Shown: positions 1 through 6,993, counted from the stretch's first letter. The stretch: 38,799 nucleotides of DNA from Clostridia bacterium (GCA_017404025.1 JAFRDD010000152.1:1-38799); one strand, 5' to 3'. A program made the numbers and translations. The notes: generated from the sequence alone by a model not told the origin.

Positions 1-10
1 ATATAAAAAT

Positions 11-40
11 AAAAAAGAGCAATCATATGATTGCCCTTTT
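11..40 (-). terminator. Rho-independent terminator after the fibre-like gene
   Basis: A perfect inverted repeat (GCAATC/GATTGC, 19-34) with a short AT loop is followed, reading on the minus strand, by a run of six T and then more T-rich sequence. It lies about 30 bases beyond the stop codon of the minus-strand fibre-like gene. On the plus strand the hairpin is also followed by TTTT, so it may act in both directions. Confidence 0.75.
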
Positions 41-70
41 ATTATATACTTAATATTTTATTGTCTTATT

Positions 71-1507
71 TTATGGTGTAGTTGTTAAACCAAATATTTC
101 ATTTAACTCTGAAGTTGATAATTCAGCAAGACTACCAACATATGTTGCAACTGCTTTAGTAGATGCATAGTAATCTGATGAAGTTTCATTACCAATTATT
201 GCATCCTTTTTATTTGACTTGTCTTCTTTTCCAGAAATATCCTGATGTGATTTAAGAACACCTACATAAGATGGAGTAATTGTATGATCACTTACAGCAA
301 CATTAGAAATTACATATGTATAATCTCCAGCATTTGCTGATTTTGAACCGCTTCCTAATGAAAGTTGTGTTTCATTTGTTACAACATTTGCATAAGAAAC
401 AGTAAGTGCATGATTTCTTGTTCCACCAGGTGTAATTGCAGTTATAACAGCTGTTCTATTTGTTGCTGCTGTAGGTGTAGTTCCTGAAACAGTAATTTCT
501 GCCTGTGTTGTCTCAGTAAGAGCGGTAATACCGTAAGATGCTGTTATCTGATGGTTAGATACTGACAATCCTGTAATTACATTTCCACTTCCTGATTTTG
601 CACCAAGACTAAGTTCTGTTTCAGTAGTAAGTACTGCAGTATATGTTGCTGTAATCTGGTGATCATTTACTGCAACATTTGATATTACATTTGCTTTGTT
701 TGTTCCAGCAGCTGCTGGTGTATTACTTGCTAATGAAAGTTTCTTCTCATCAGCTTTCTTTACAAATGTATTGTCTGTAGTTGTCTTATCATAATAATTA
801 TCAGGATTGAATATGTCATCAAGAGGTATTTCAATATCAACCTTTCCATCACCTTCAGCATCTGTATTGAAGTCAATCTTAAGAACGTTCTTACCTGAAT
901 TATCACCTGTGCCTGTTGTGATTGAAATTGCATCAATCATACCATCTTTGATGAAATCTGCTCCATCAACTGTGAACAACTGGGTTGCACCATGTTTGAA
1001 TACTATTTGATGATTTGTAGAATCCCATTCTGCGGCATTAGGATAATTACTTAAATCAACATTTACACTCTTATTAGATATTGTTGTTGCTGCACCATCA
1101 ACAGTGATTGTTTCAATCTTATTTACTTGTGCACCTTCTTCAATACCAGCTAACTTATTCTTTTCTGTTGTTGTGTAATTGTTATCTGTGTGAACATAAT
1201 TTGCATCAGTTACAAAATTACCATCATTGTTTAAGTCAGTTAACTTTGTAGGTACTGTTACATCAACAGCTTTATTTGTTACTGTCAATGCTGTCCCATT
1301 TACTTTAACACTTTCAATAACATTAGGCTGACCACCTGTTGTTACAAGATTTTGTACTTGTTCTACAAGTGATGCGTAAGAAGTTAATGGTGTATAATCA
1401 GCTAATGTGATTTCAGTTGCTTCAGCTTGAGCTGTAACTAAATGCTCATGATATTTTTTCAATGAATCAATGACAAATTCTCTTACATTGTTTATTGTAC
1501 TAGCCAT
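71..1507 (-). CDS. Tail-fibre-like virion protein with tandem repeats
   Basis: This 478-aa protein looks like a phage tail fibre or receptor-binding accessory protein. The N-terminus (residues 8-22, containing SLKKYHE) is helical. Residues 62-84 and 129-152 repeat a beta-rich unit (IESVKVNG / IETITVDG). Residues 108-128 contain TTTEKNKLAGIEEGA, a sequence type common in phage fibres. Residues 273-416 hold about four imperfect repeats with the core V-I-S-N-V-x-V-x-D-H-x-I-T, followed by LTxETxLSLG. The C-terminus ends ELSTSELNEIFG. The next two minus-strand genes share the N- and/or C-terminal pieces, which supports one virion-associated module. The fibre role is inferred from composition and repeats; no enzymatic motif is visible. 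Confidence 0.65.
   Translation of the reverse strand: MASTINNVREFVIDSLKKYHEHLVTAQAEATEITLADYTPLTSYASLVEQVQNLVTTGGQPNVIESVKVNGTALTVTNKAVDVTVPTKLTDLNNDGNFVTDANYVHTDNNYTTTEKNKLAGIEEGAQVNKIETITVDGAATTISNKSVNVDLSNYPNAAEWDSTNHQIVFKHGATQLFTVDGADFIKDGMIDAISITTGTGDNSGKNVLKIDFNTDAEGDGKVDIEIPLDDIFNPDNYYDKTTTDNTFVKKADEKKLSLASNTPAAAGTNKANVISNVAVNDHQITATYTAVLTTETELSLGAKSGSGNVITGLSVSNHQITASYGITALTETTQAEITVSGTTPTAATNRTAVITAITPGGTRNHALTVSYANVVTNETQLSLGSGSKSANAGDYTYVISNVAVSDHTITPSYVGVLKSHQDISGKEDKSNKKDAIIGNETSSDYYASTKAVATYVGSLAELSTSELNEIFGLTTTP
260..691 (-). repeat. Tandem protein-coding repeats in the fibre-like gene
   Basis: About four diverged repeats of roughly 35-50 codons encode the recurring pattern SNVAVNDHQITATY / GLSVSNHQITASY / NHALTVSYANV / SNVAVSDHTITPSY. 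Spacers contain ETxLSLG. The units have diverged at both DNA and protein level, so they are old rather than a recent expansion. They probably form a repetitive beta-rich shaft. Confidence 0.6.
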
Positions 1508-1517
1508 ATTTTATATA

Positions 1518-1700
1518 TTATTTCATTATATTTACTATTTCTGTGTTACTTAATTCTGTAATATTCAATGCAGAATCTTCGACAACCTCCACTCTTGCTT
1601 CAAGACTTGCTAATTGGTTTTTGAGCGATTTAGTAAAGGCTTCATGATATTTTGCTAATGATCTTTTTACAGTATCATTTACAAGTTCTTTAGTATTCAT
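1518..1700 (-). CDS. Mini version of the fibre-like protein (60 aa)
   Basis: This 60-aa protein resembles the two ends of the neighbouring 478-aa fibre-like protein joined together. Its N-terminus (VKRSLAKYHE) matches that protein's VIDSLKKYHE. Its C-terminus (ITELSNTEIVNIM) matches its LAELSTSELNEIF. A short coiled-coil-like stretch (LKNQLASLEARVEVVED) lies between. It sits 10 bases upstream of the larger gene, in the same direction, and is probably co-transcribed. It could be a partner or cap sharing the same attachment and terminal segments. The function is inferred only. Confidence 0.6.
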   Translation of the reverse strand: MNTKELVNDTVKRSLAKYHEAFTKSLKNQLASLEARVEVVEDSALNITELSNTEIVNIMK

Positions 1701-1721
1701 AAATTACATTTTCTTTATATA

Positions 1722-1979
1722 TTACTCATCTGTAGGCATCATAGCATTTATTTCAACATCAGTAAAAGCAGTCCAATTATCTTCATTATAAAATTCTCCA
1801 TGTGTCCATATTAACTTTTCATTTTCTATGAAACATATATTTTCCCATAATATATCAGGTTTTCCAATTGTTATAGGAGAATCTCCAATTGTATATCCGC
1901 TATCCATTGAATCTGCTGATATTTTCAATGTATTGAACTTTGCTTTATTAGGAATATATTTAAATGCTTTATTATACAT
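1722..1979 (-). CDS. Small fibre-associated protein
   Basis: This 85-aa protein contains a segment (residues about 47-66, ending LIWTHGEFYN) of a type I associate with Bacteroidota phage tail or fibre proteins, where F-I-x-x-x-x-x-I-W-T-H-G-x-x-Y recurs. Its end (FTDVEINAMMPTDE) resembles the C-termini of the two downstream genes (ELSTSELNEIF, ELSNTEIVNIM). It is the first gene of the minus-strand trio and is preceded by a late-promoter-like motif. It is probably a minor tail or fibre component; the family assignment is from memory. Confidence 0.5.
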   Translation of the reverse strand: MYNKAFKYIPNKAKFNTLKISADSMDSGYTIGDSPITIGKPDILWENICFIENEKLIWTHGEFYNEDNWTAFTDVEINAMMPTDE

Positions 1980-1996
1980 AAATACTACTATTTTGC

Positions 1997-2012
1997 TTAT
2001 ATATAAAAATAA
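1997..2012 (-). promoter_or_regulatory. Late-type promoter candidate for the minus fibre trio
   Basis: On the minus strand this reads TTATTTTTATATATAA, ending 17 bases before the ATG at 1979. The same element stands 13-21 bases before the starts of several other virion or lysis genes here. No terminator hairpin precedes it, so the T-run is not a terminator tail. Confidence 0.45.
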
Positions 2013-2039
2013 TTGGTTTTATACTCAGTCTTGTGTTGA

Positions 2040-2050
2040 ATTATTTTTAA
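2040..2050 (+). promoter_or_regulatory. ATTATTTTTAA motif upstream of the fibre gene
   Basis: ATTATTTTTAA followed by TAAATT lies 30 bases before the ATG of the plus-strand fibre-like gene. The same string precedes the neck-like gene (27104-27114) and the small basic protein gene (32842-32852) at similar distance. It is a candidate late promoter element, with no experimental support. Confidence 0.35.
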
Positions 2051-2079
2051 TAAATTGAAATATATAAAAATTTACTTAT

Positions 2080-3105
2080 ATGGCATCAAATTCAAATTTA
2101 AATAGAATTTTTGTCTATGTCCCAAATGCTGAGGTAGAAAATTTTAAGACTGGTGCAGGTATAACTGCTGCATATTCAAGCAAAATTAGTTTCCTTGGTG
2201 GTACTGGTGAAATAATGACAAATGGTGAAGTATTTGCATTTAATAGAGATGCTGATATTCAAGCATTAAGAGATTTAATTGGTGCAAATGCAAATAATTT
2301 AGTTTCAGAACTTGGTTTTAATGCAGATACAATTGTAGGAGCTATTAAATATGTTCTTGAACATAGTAATTCAGATGTAGAAGCTCTTGATGCAAGATTA
2401 GATACATTAGAAGGTGAAGGAGAAGGTTCTGTTCATAAAGCAGTTACTGATGCAATTGCTAACCTTGTAAATAATGCACCTGCTTCATTAGATACATTAA
2501 AAGAAATTGCAGATTGGATTTCACGAGATGGTGCTGATGCTGCTAATCTTGTTACAAGAATGGAAGACATTGAAGCACAGGTTAAGGAAAATGAAAAAGT
2601 AACTGCAATTGGTCTTATTGATTTGCAGAAGCAGATTGATGATATGACTGGCGGTGCTGGTTCAATTCAACAACAGATTGAAAATAAAGTTGCACAATTA
2701 GATTCTTCAGTAACACTTGCTGGTACAACTGCAGCTCAACCACAAGAAGTTGGAATTGAAACATCAATTGATGTACTTGGTTCAATTACTGTAGCAGAAG
2801 TTGATGGTCTTCTTAAACAAGATGAATCAACAAAGATTGTTCTTCAGGCTGATGCAGCTGGTGCAGCAAAGAAAGCTTATGATACATTATATGGTACTGA
2901 CCAAGATACAATTGATGCTCTTACATTAAAAGGATTGAAAGCAAGAGTTGATTACAAGACAAGAACAGGTATTCTTTCAGTAGGAAGTGCTGCTTCTGGA
3001 CAGTCATTGAATTATGATACATCTACCGGTTATCTTGCTACTGTAAAGGGTGTTGCTGATGCAATCAACGGAATTGAAATGTGGGAGACTTACTCAGCAA
3101 ATTAA
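2080..3105 (+). CDS. Tail-fibre-like coiled-coil protein
   Basis: This 341-aa virion-type protein has an N-terminal segment (FLGGTGEIMTNGEVFAFN, about residues 38-55) resembling adaptor motifs of Bacteroidota phage tail proteins. Several low-hydrophobicity helical segments follow: DVEALDARLDTLEG, then NNAPASLDTLKEIADWI, then a helix around DLQKQIDDM. The PASLDTLKEIADW sequence recurs in phage tail fibres. It is Ala/Asp/Thr-rich with no catalytic motif. It starts the plus-strand structural run and diverges from the minus-strand fibre trio. It is probably a trimeric fibre or fibre-connecting protein; this is inference from composition. Confidence 0.6.
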   Translation: MASNSNLNRIFVYVPNAEVENFKTGAGITAAYSSKISFLGGTGEIMTNGEVFAFNRDADIQALRDLIGANANNLVSELGFNADTIVGAIKYVLEHSNSDVEALDARLDTLEGEGEGSVHKAVTDAIANLVNNAPASLDTLKEIADWISRDGADAANLVTRMEDIEAQVKENEKVTAIGLIDLQKQIDDMTGGAGSIQQQIENKVAQLDSSVTLAGTTAAQPQEVGIETSIDVLGSITVAEVDGLLKQDESTKIVLQADAAGAAKKAYDTLYGTDQDTIDALTLKGLKARVDYKTRTGILSVGSAASGQSLNYDTSTGYLATVKGVADAINGIEMWETYSAN

Positions 3106-3123
3106 ATAAATTATTAATGAAAT

Positions 3124-3336
3124 ATGAGATACCTTAAGATATTCAATAATAAAGCAGAAAGAGACGCTGCTGTAGAAGCACAAGAAGTTAATGTAAATTC
3201 AGTTACTATTTGGAATATCAGTGATGATGATCCTTCAAATGGTAAGATTGAATTTGGTGTTGGTAATATAGAACATACAATAAATTTGGGACAAAATTCT
3301 GAGGAAGACATCTTAGATTCATCAGATAATGATTAG
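3124..3336 (+). CDS. Small acidic protein, probably virion-associated
   Basis: This is a 70-aa unrecognised protein, MRYLKIFNNKAERDAAVEAQ at the start and acidic at the end (EEDILDSSDND). It lies 18 bases after the fibre-like gene and before another small structural-type gene, so co-expression with the fibre is likely. Its N-terminal pattern resembles short tail-associated proteins that begin with a beta strand followed by a helix (KIFxNxAERDAA). It ends in TAG followed immediately by TAA. No function is assigned. Confidence 0.5.
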   Translation: MRYLKIFNNKAERDAAVEAQEVNVNSVTIWNISDDDPSNGKIEFGVGNIEHTINLGQNSEEDILDSSDND

Positions 3337-3342
3337 TAAATT

Positions 3343-3360
3343 TTATTTTTACATATAAAT
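3343..3360 (+). promoter_or_regulatory. Late-type promoter candidate (variant)
   Basis: TTATTTTTACATATAAAT is a close variant of the TTATTTTTATATATAAT element and ends 13 bases before the ATG at 3374. No hairpin precedes it, so it is not explained as a terminator tail. Confidence 0.35.
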
Positions 3361-3373
3361 ATCTATTTAGATT

Positions 3374-3844
3374 ATGCAATCATTAAAAGATTTTTATTTA
3401 TTTGAAGATGAAGATAAGTTTGTTTCAATAGAATATAACACAACAACTACAGTTGATGATGTTCAGCTGGCAGGTACTATTAATGATCCTGCCAGTGAGC
3501 TCCAAGGACCTGTTGAACAAGATGATGTTCTTCCAGGTGGAGCAAATTTGAAATTAGTTGGTGAAATTAGACTTTATTCAGAAACTTCAAGTATTTTTAA
3601 AGACAGAAAAAGAAAGATTGCAGAAGTATTTAGAACTAAATTGAAAGACGAAGAAATTACGGCTAATAGAATTAAGTTTACAAAGATTTTTGATTATTAC
3701 ATTAACCATTTGATTCATGAATATAAGAAAGATGTTGATGAAAATTGTAAAGTAAATATTTCTACAAAAGATGAATTAAGAAGACAGATTGCAGATGATT
3801 TTGTAATGTTATTAAAGAAGTTTGAAATTTTACCTAAGATTTAA
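3374..3844 (+). CDS. Unknown protein with a weak capsid-targeting-like N-terminus
   Basis: This 156-aa protein begins MQSLKDFYLFEDEDKF, loosely matching the MKxLxEYIxE peptide found on many proteins in this window and including an L-F-E site. Residues 20-65 are low-complexity and acidic. Residues 75-156 are predicted helical and charged, with KDRKRKIAEVFRTKLKDEEI and a C-terminal helix. It sits between fibre-like genes and exported small proteins and ends just before a strong terminator. It may be an internal head or virion protein, but the N-terminal match is weaker than in the genes at 20-21, 28 and 33-35 kb. Confidence 0.5.
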   Translation: MQSLKDFYLFEDEDKFVSIEYNTTTTVDDVQLAGTINDPASELQGPVEQDDVLPGGANLKLVGEIRLYSETSSIFKDRKRKIAEVFRTKLKDEEITANRIKFTKIFDYYINHLIHEYKKDVDENCKVNISTKDELRRQIADDFVMLLKKFEILPKI

Positions 3845-3918
3845 TGGTAGCTTGCTATACCAAATACTTTTTCATGGTTTAGATTTATTTTTTTGTTATT
3901 TATTAGCCTTCACGGCAT

Positions 3919-3952
3919 AAGGACTTTGGAGCAAGACTAAGTCCTTTTTTTT
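3919..3952 (+). terminator. Rho-independent terminator
   Basis: AAGGACTT (3919-3926) pairs perfectly with AAGTCCTT (3939-3946), and at least six more T follow the stem. It closes the transcription unit ending at 3844. The 75 bases between that stop and this hairpin are non-coding and hold a small TGGTA/TACCA inverted repeat. Confidence 0.85.
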
Positions 3953-3971
3953 GAATTATAAGAATATGTTT

Positions 3972-3979
3972 CTATATTA
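3972..3979 (+). promoter_or_regulatory. CTATATTA promoter candidate
   Basis: TTTCTATATTAT lies directly after a terminator and 20 bases before the ATG chosen for the exported protein. The same octamer precedes several other genes in the window by 20-28 bases. Confidence 0.45.
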
Positions 3980-3999
3980 TATTGTTAATTAATAAAGTT

Positions 4000-4335
4000 A
4001 TGAAACGTTTTATTCTTATTCTTATGTTAAGTCTTATTCCTGTTTTTTGTTATTCACAGGATAAGAAAGAAGCAAATAAAGAAGATGTAACAGTTGTTAT
4101 CAATATTTCTAAGATTAGCAATACTCTTGGAAAGATTGTAAAGTTTGTTGCTAATGAAGCAAAACAGTTTAAAGATGAAGCTGTTGAAAATATGCCTGAT
4201 GAGCAGAAAGAAAATTTAAAGAAAGCAAAAGAAAACATTAAATATGAGTTGAAATATACTCATGATGCTATTCATGCTGGATGGGCTCAAGGTTGGAGAG
4301 GTGAAGATTATACACCTCCGTATAAGCATAAATAA
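4000..4335 (+). CDS. Small exported protein with signal peptide
   Basis: This 111-aa protein has a classical signal peptide: MKRF, then a hydrophobic stretch ILILMLSLIPVF, then a likely cleavage after CYSQ near residue 20. The mature part is charged and mostly helical, with a central KISNTLGKIVKF segment and a Trp/Gly-rich tail (GWAQGWRGEDY). An upstream in-frame TTG (3982) was rejected because the ATG at 4000 gives a clean signal peptide and a normal distance to the CTATATTA motif. It is the first gene of a trio with a membrane coiled coil and a lipoprotein. An envelope role in lysis or superinfection is plausible but unproven. Confidence 0.6.
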   Translation: MKRFILILMLSLIPVFCYSQDKKEANKEDVTVVINISKISNTLGKIVKFVANEAKQFKDEAVENMPDEQKENLKKAKENIKYELKYTHDAIHAGWAQGWRGEDYTPPYKHK

Positions 4336-4353
4336 ATTTTAAAAATTAAATAT

Positions 4354-4620
4354 ATGTTGTGGTTTATTGGATTAATTTTATTGTTGGCTGTTGCATGTAT
4401 TTTTGTATATAAAACTGCAGAGGTACATGAATTACATAATATGAGGGCTGCTTTTGAAAATAAAGAACATGCTATCAAAGAACTTCTTGATGAACAAAAG
4501 AAGGATCCTAAATTTAATTTGGATTATTATCAAGGTGAATTAGAGGAGCTTGAGGAAATGAAAGCTATGATAGAGAATAGGATTAATGAATTGAAGTTTT
4601 ACGATATAAATAAAGAGTAA
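4354..4620 (+). CDS. Membrane-anchored coiled-coil protein (i-spanin-like topology)
   Basis: This 88-aa protein has one N-terminal membrane segment (residues 1-19, LWFIGLILLLAVACIFVY). A charged helical region runs to the end (EELEEMKAMIENRINEL), typical of a coiled coil. That topology is that of inner-membrane spanins, and the next gene, starting directly after its stop, encodes a lipoprotein, the topology of an outer-membrane spanin. I therefore suggest a two-component spanin pair. Against this, the lysins lie 2.6 kb and more away, and small membrane coiled coils have other uses. Confidence 0.5.
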   Translation: MLWFIGLILLLAVACIFVYKTAEVHELHNMRAAFENKEHAIKELLDEQKKDPKFNLDYYQGELEELEEMKAMIENRINELKFYDINKE

Positions 4621-5013
4621 ATGAAAAAATTACTTATTGCATTACTTTCATTTATGGTAACATCTTGTTACTATAATGAAGTTTATAATGATACATTATC
4701 TGCTGATTTCTTTCATGACCAATGGGAAGTTGCAGATTCATCTTATTATATAAATTTTTCTGTAACATTATCTAAGGATATAATTTCTTCTTATTCAAAT
4801 GAAGTAAACATTCAGTTTGCTAAGAAGGTATATATGAAAGGTGATGTTTATATTGAATCATTAAAATATTTCACAAATAAGAATACATTTAAAACAAAAT
4901 TAATGAAAATAAATAATCAAGAAAGAATTGAAGATTATTTTATGTTTGGAAATAATATGAGATGTAGTTGGAGAATGTTTGATGAAATATATGATAAATA
5001 TATGAATGAATAA
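4621..5013 (+). CDS. Predicted lipoprotein (o-spanin candidate)
   Basis: This 130-aa protein has a lipoprotein signal: MKK, the hydrophobic LLIALLSF, and a lipobox ending MVTSC at Cys16. The mature domain is rich in Tyr, Phe and Asn, looks beta-type, and shows no known motif. Its ATG follows the stop of the membrane coiled-coil gene with no gap, so the two are probably translationally coupled. Its length is somewhat large for an o-spanin; an outer-membrane-exposed exclusion lipoprotein is an alternative. Confidence 0.55.
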   Translation: MKKLLIALLSFMVTSCYYNEVYNDTLSADFFHDQWEVADSSYYINFSVTLSKDIISSYSNEVNIQFAKKVYMKGDVYIESLKYFTNKNTFKTKLMKINNQERIEDYFMFGNNMRCSWRMFDEIYDKYMNE

Positions 5014-5015
5014 TT

Positions 5016-5189
5016 ATGGAAACACCAGTATTTACAACTCCTGCTAATGTTACCGGTATGGGAAATCCAATTGCTCCTGGTGATAATGGGGCTGTTGGTT
5101 CTGGAGATACATTTGTTACAGTTGAAAAACCTAAGAAAAAGAAGATGCAATCACTTAAAAATTATTTGAAGAAGCATAGAGTCGGTTGA
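5016..5189 (+). CDS. Small Gly/Pro-rich protein with basic tail
   Basis: This 57-aa protein begins METPVFTTPANVTGMGNPI, continues with a Gly/Asp-rich segment, then KPKKKKMQSLKNYLKKH at the end. The C-terminal MQSLKNYL matches the N-terminus of the gene at 3374 (MQSLKDFYL) and the shared MKxLxEYI peptide, but here it lies at the C-terminus and lacks the xE site. I recall similar PANVxGMGNP openings near head or tail genes in other phages but cannot confirm it. The gene starts 2 bases after the lipoprotein stop. Its function is unknown. Confidence 0.55.
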   Translation: METPVFTTPANVTGMGNPIAPGDNGAVGSGDTFVTVEKPKKKKMQSLKNYLKKHRVG

Positions 5190-5206
5190 ATAATATAAAA
5201 TAAGTT

Positions 5207-5214
5207 CTATATTA
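5207..5214 (+). promoter_or_regulatory. CTATATTA promoter candidate
   Basis: TTCTATATTAAATTG sits 28 bases before the ATG at 5243 and is followed by an A/C-rich leader (GTAAAACAACTAAAACACAA). Confidence 0.45.
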
Positions 5215-5242
5215 AATTGTAAAACAACTAAAACACAATATT

Positions 5243-5533
5243 ATGAATAACATTACTCCCTTTGATGCTGTTAATAAGTTCTTCTATTTCGCTATGAATT
5301 TCCCAATTGTATATCACAAATGGCATACCGGCTGGGGAGAGGAACGAGAAGATTATATTCCTGAATTTCTTACTAAGGTGAAATGGGGTTGTAATGAAGG
5401 GCATATCATTGAAAAGTGGCAGAATCTTAGGTCTGATAGATACGGACAGATGTTTGAATTTTATGCTGACCTCGACACCAATAATCGTACTGCTCTTGTT
5501 AATTGGATTATGGAAAATTATCATGGTGCGTAA
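5243..5533 (+). CDS. Unknown protein, first of a coupled cluster
   Basis: This 96-aa unrecognised protein is rich in aromatic residues (KFFYFAMNF, YHKWHTGWGEE) and has no cysteine pair or membrane segment. It uses C/G-ending codons (CTC, GAC, CGT) more than the flanking structural genes and has an A/C-rich leader. It starts a run of four overlapping genes ending with a zinc-knuckle protein at 6865. No function is assigned. Confidence 0.55.
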   Translation: MNNITPFDAVNKFFYFAMNFPIVYHKWHTGWGEEREDYIPEFLTKVKWGCNEGHIIEKWQNLRSDRYGQMFEFYADLDTNNRTALVNWIMENYHGA

Positions 5534-5888
5534 TGAATTTTTCAATTGGCTAAAAGAACATAATAATAAATGTTCTATTAAGCAGCTTAAAGAACTTGGA
5601 CTTATTTTGAAAGAAGATAAGAACGGTCTTAAGCAATGGATTGATAGTGACGGAAATATTTGTCTTATTGGATATATTGAAACTGATAATGAAGACACTA
5701 TATTCACAGCAAAAGAATATTTTGTAGTTGACCCATATATTCCTAACACTGAAAAAGTTGTTAAGGATATGCAAAAATGGTTAGATAGTCAGCATTATGA
5801 AACGCCCATAAGTATCCATGATTTAAATAAAAAGTTTTACGATAAGTTTTATGAACGAAAGGGTAGAAAATATTCCCACAATAGATGA
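5523..5888 (+). CDS. Unknown small protein
   Basis: This 121-aa protein begins MVRNEFFNWLKEHNNKCS and contains a possible helix-turn-helix-like stretch (IKQLKELGLILKED), though this is weak. The start at 5523 is chosen because it overlaps the preceding stop by 11 bases, as is usual here. The longer in-frame reading back to 5394 lies wholly inside the previous gene. The C-terminal half is charged and carries a YETPISIHDLNKKFYDKF helix. Function unknown. Confidence 0.55.
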   Translation: MVRNEFFNWLKEHNNKCSIKQLKELGLILKEDKNGLKQWIDSDGNICLIGYIETDNEDTIFTAKEYFVVDPYIPNTEKVVKDMQKWLDSQHYETPISIHDLNKKFYDKFYERKGRKYSHNR

Positions 5889-6558
5889 TATTTACAATTC
5901 TCTTAAAGATCATCCTTATATAAATGAAATCACCATTCATAATGGACTTGATTTTCATGATAAGTTCTCGGCCATATATGCTTACATTTATGGTTGGGAA
6001 CCGGATAAAGTAAAAGACAAATATAAGGATGTATGGAATAAAGATAGTAAACATTTCATTGTTCCTGAGCTTGCCCTTCTTTCTATTGAATGTCATGACA
6101 TCAATATGATGGGCGGAGCATTAAAAGGTAGAGAAGATAATTGTGAATTGAATAAGATTCATCATACTTATATGATGGAGATTTTTGATATTATTGCTTC
6201 ATTGACTGGTAATGGTCCTAAGAAAGAATATATCAATATTTGGAAAGAAGTAAGGACTAAAGAAGGTGGTTGGAAGTGGAGAACTTTTCTTTATAAAGCT
6301 ATAAAAAATGTAGCCCATCTTTATAAAGATGGACATTGTGATTATTCTTATTCTGGCATAAATTGCATTAGAGAAAGTAAAGTTGAAAGTGTAATTGAAA
6401 GATATAAGAAAACAATACAGTATTATCTTGATAAAGGGGAAGAAAGATATGCTAAACTTACTCAAGATGAACTTGATGATTTGATTAACAGGACCAATAA
6501 GTGGCATATTGTAATTAGTGATGAAGAATATGTTAAAAATTTTATAAATTATGAGTAA
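5851..6558 (+). CDS. Unknown 235-aa protein
   Basis: This is a mostly helical soluble protein with several His/Asp clusters (HNGLDFHDKFSAIY, LSIECHDINMMGGALKG, KIHHTYMMEIFD). These could hint at a metal-dependent HD-like fold, but no clear HD motif is present. It overlaps the preceding gene by 38 bases and the next by 8, so it is part of a translationally coupled cluster. Phage-accessory function unknown. Confidence 0.55.
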   Translation: MNERVENIPTIDDIYNSLKDHPYINEITIHNGLDFHDKFSAIYAYIYGWEPDKVKDKYKDVWNKDSKHFIVPELALLSIECHDINMMGGALKGREDNCELNKIHHTYMMEIFDIIASLTGNGPKKEYINIWKEVRTKEGGWKWRTFLYKAIKNVAHLYKDGHCDYSYSGINCIRESKVESVIERYKKTIQYYLDKGEERYAKLTQDELDDLINRTNKWHIVISDEEYVKNFINYE

Positions 6559-6865
6559 TATTATTCCACCTTTGGTTTGCCCCAAATGTATGAAATCATT
6601 TGATGATTGTAAGGATTATTCCGCATATCATAATAGAGTAAGATATATTTGTCCACATTGCGGATATGATGGAGATAGTATTGAATTTGAAACTTCTTAT
6701 AAATGGCATCCAATACATAAAGAACAGTTTACTCCTATGACTCTTGATGAAGCTATAGAACATTGTGAAGAAAAGGCTTGTGCTAATACAGAATGCGCTA
6801 TGGAACATAAACAATTAGCTGAGTGGTTAAAAGAGTTAAAAGAATATAGAAAAAGATATAATTAG
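6551..6865 (+). CDS. Zinc-knuckle protein
   Basis: This 104-aa protein has two CPxC knuckles, CPKC (residues 9-12) and CPHC (residues 34-37), about 22 residues apart: a zinc-ribbon arrangement. The C-terminal half is helical and has further cysteines (EHCEEKACANTECAMEH) and a basic end (KELKEYRKRYN). It closes the coupled cluster that begins at 5243. Zinc ribbons of this kind bind nucleic acid or protein partners; the target here is unknown. Confidence 0.6.
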   Translation: MSNIIPPLVCPKCMKSFDDCKDYSAYHNRVRYICPHCGYDGDSIEFETSYKWHPIHKEQFTPMTLDEAIEHCEEKACANTECAMEHKQLAEWLKELKEYRKRYN

Positions 6866-6903
6866 CAATAAAAAATAAAAAAGAAATGTAGATTATTTTT
6901 AAT

Positions 6904-6993
6904 AGTATCTTAGCTTAAAAGTACAGGCGAAAGCACTTGGTTGTTTGTTTTACAAGGACCATAGAGATGGAAGTTCGAACCTTCCAGATACGT
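6904..6993 (+). ncRNA. tRNA-like RNA with expanded loops
   Basis: The region has a six-pair acceptor-like stem (GTATCT 6905-6910 with AGATAC 6986-6991) and the T8-A9 bases in place. A D-like stem GCTT (6913-6916)/AAGC (6931-6934) follows. The T arm is perfect: GGAAG (6969-6973), TTCGAAC loop, CTTCC (6981-6985). The middle is abnormal. The D loop is about 14 nt and includes GGCGAAAG (6926-6933). The anticodon region can form CTTG/CAAG with an oversized loop, or TTGT/ACAA around TTGTTTT, which would read GTT (Asn). The variable region is about 12 nt, and no CCA is encoded. It could be a degenerate or unusual tRNA, or a tRNA-mimic such as a Y-like RNA. Confidence 0.6.

Noticed and set aside
260..691. 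CRISPR array
   Set aside because: The repeats are diverged coding repeats within a fibre-like gene, without identical direct repeats or spacers. No array is seen anywhere in the window.
3982..4335. Longer form of the exported protein starting at TTG 3982
   Set aside because: The ATG at 4000 gives a standard signal peptide and suits the promoter distance.
5394..5888. Extended form of the 121-aa protein starting at 5394
   Set aside because: The extra 43 codons lie wholly inside the previous gene in another frame and encode a spurious hydrophobic stretch; the ATG at 5523 overlaps the stop as neighbours do.
6904..6993. Ordinary tRNA-Asn (GTT)
   Set aside because: The T arm and acceptor fit, but the D loop, anticodon loop and variable region are all enlarged and the anticodon stem is interrupted. 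Kept as tRNA-like only.
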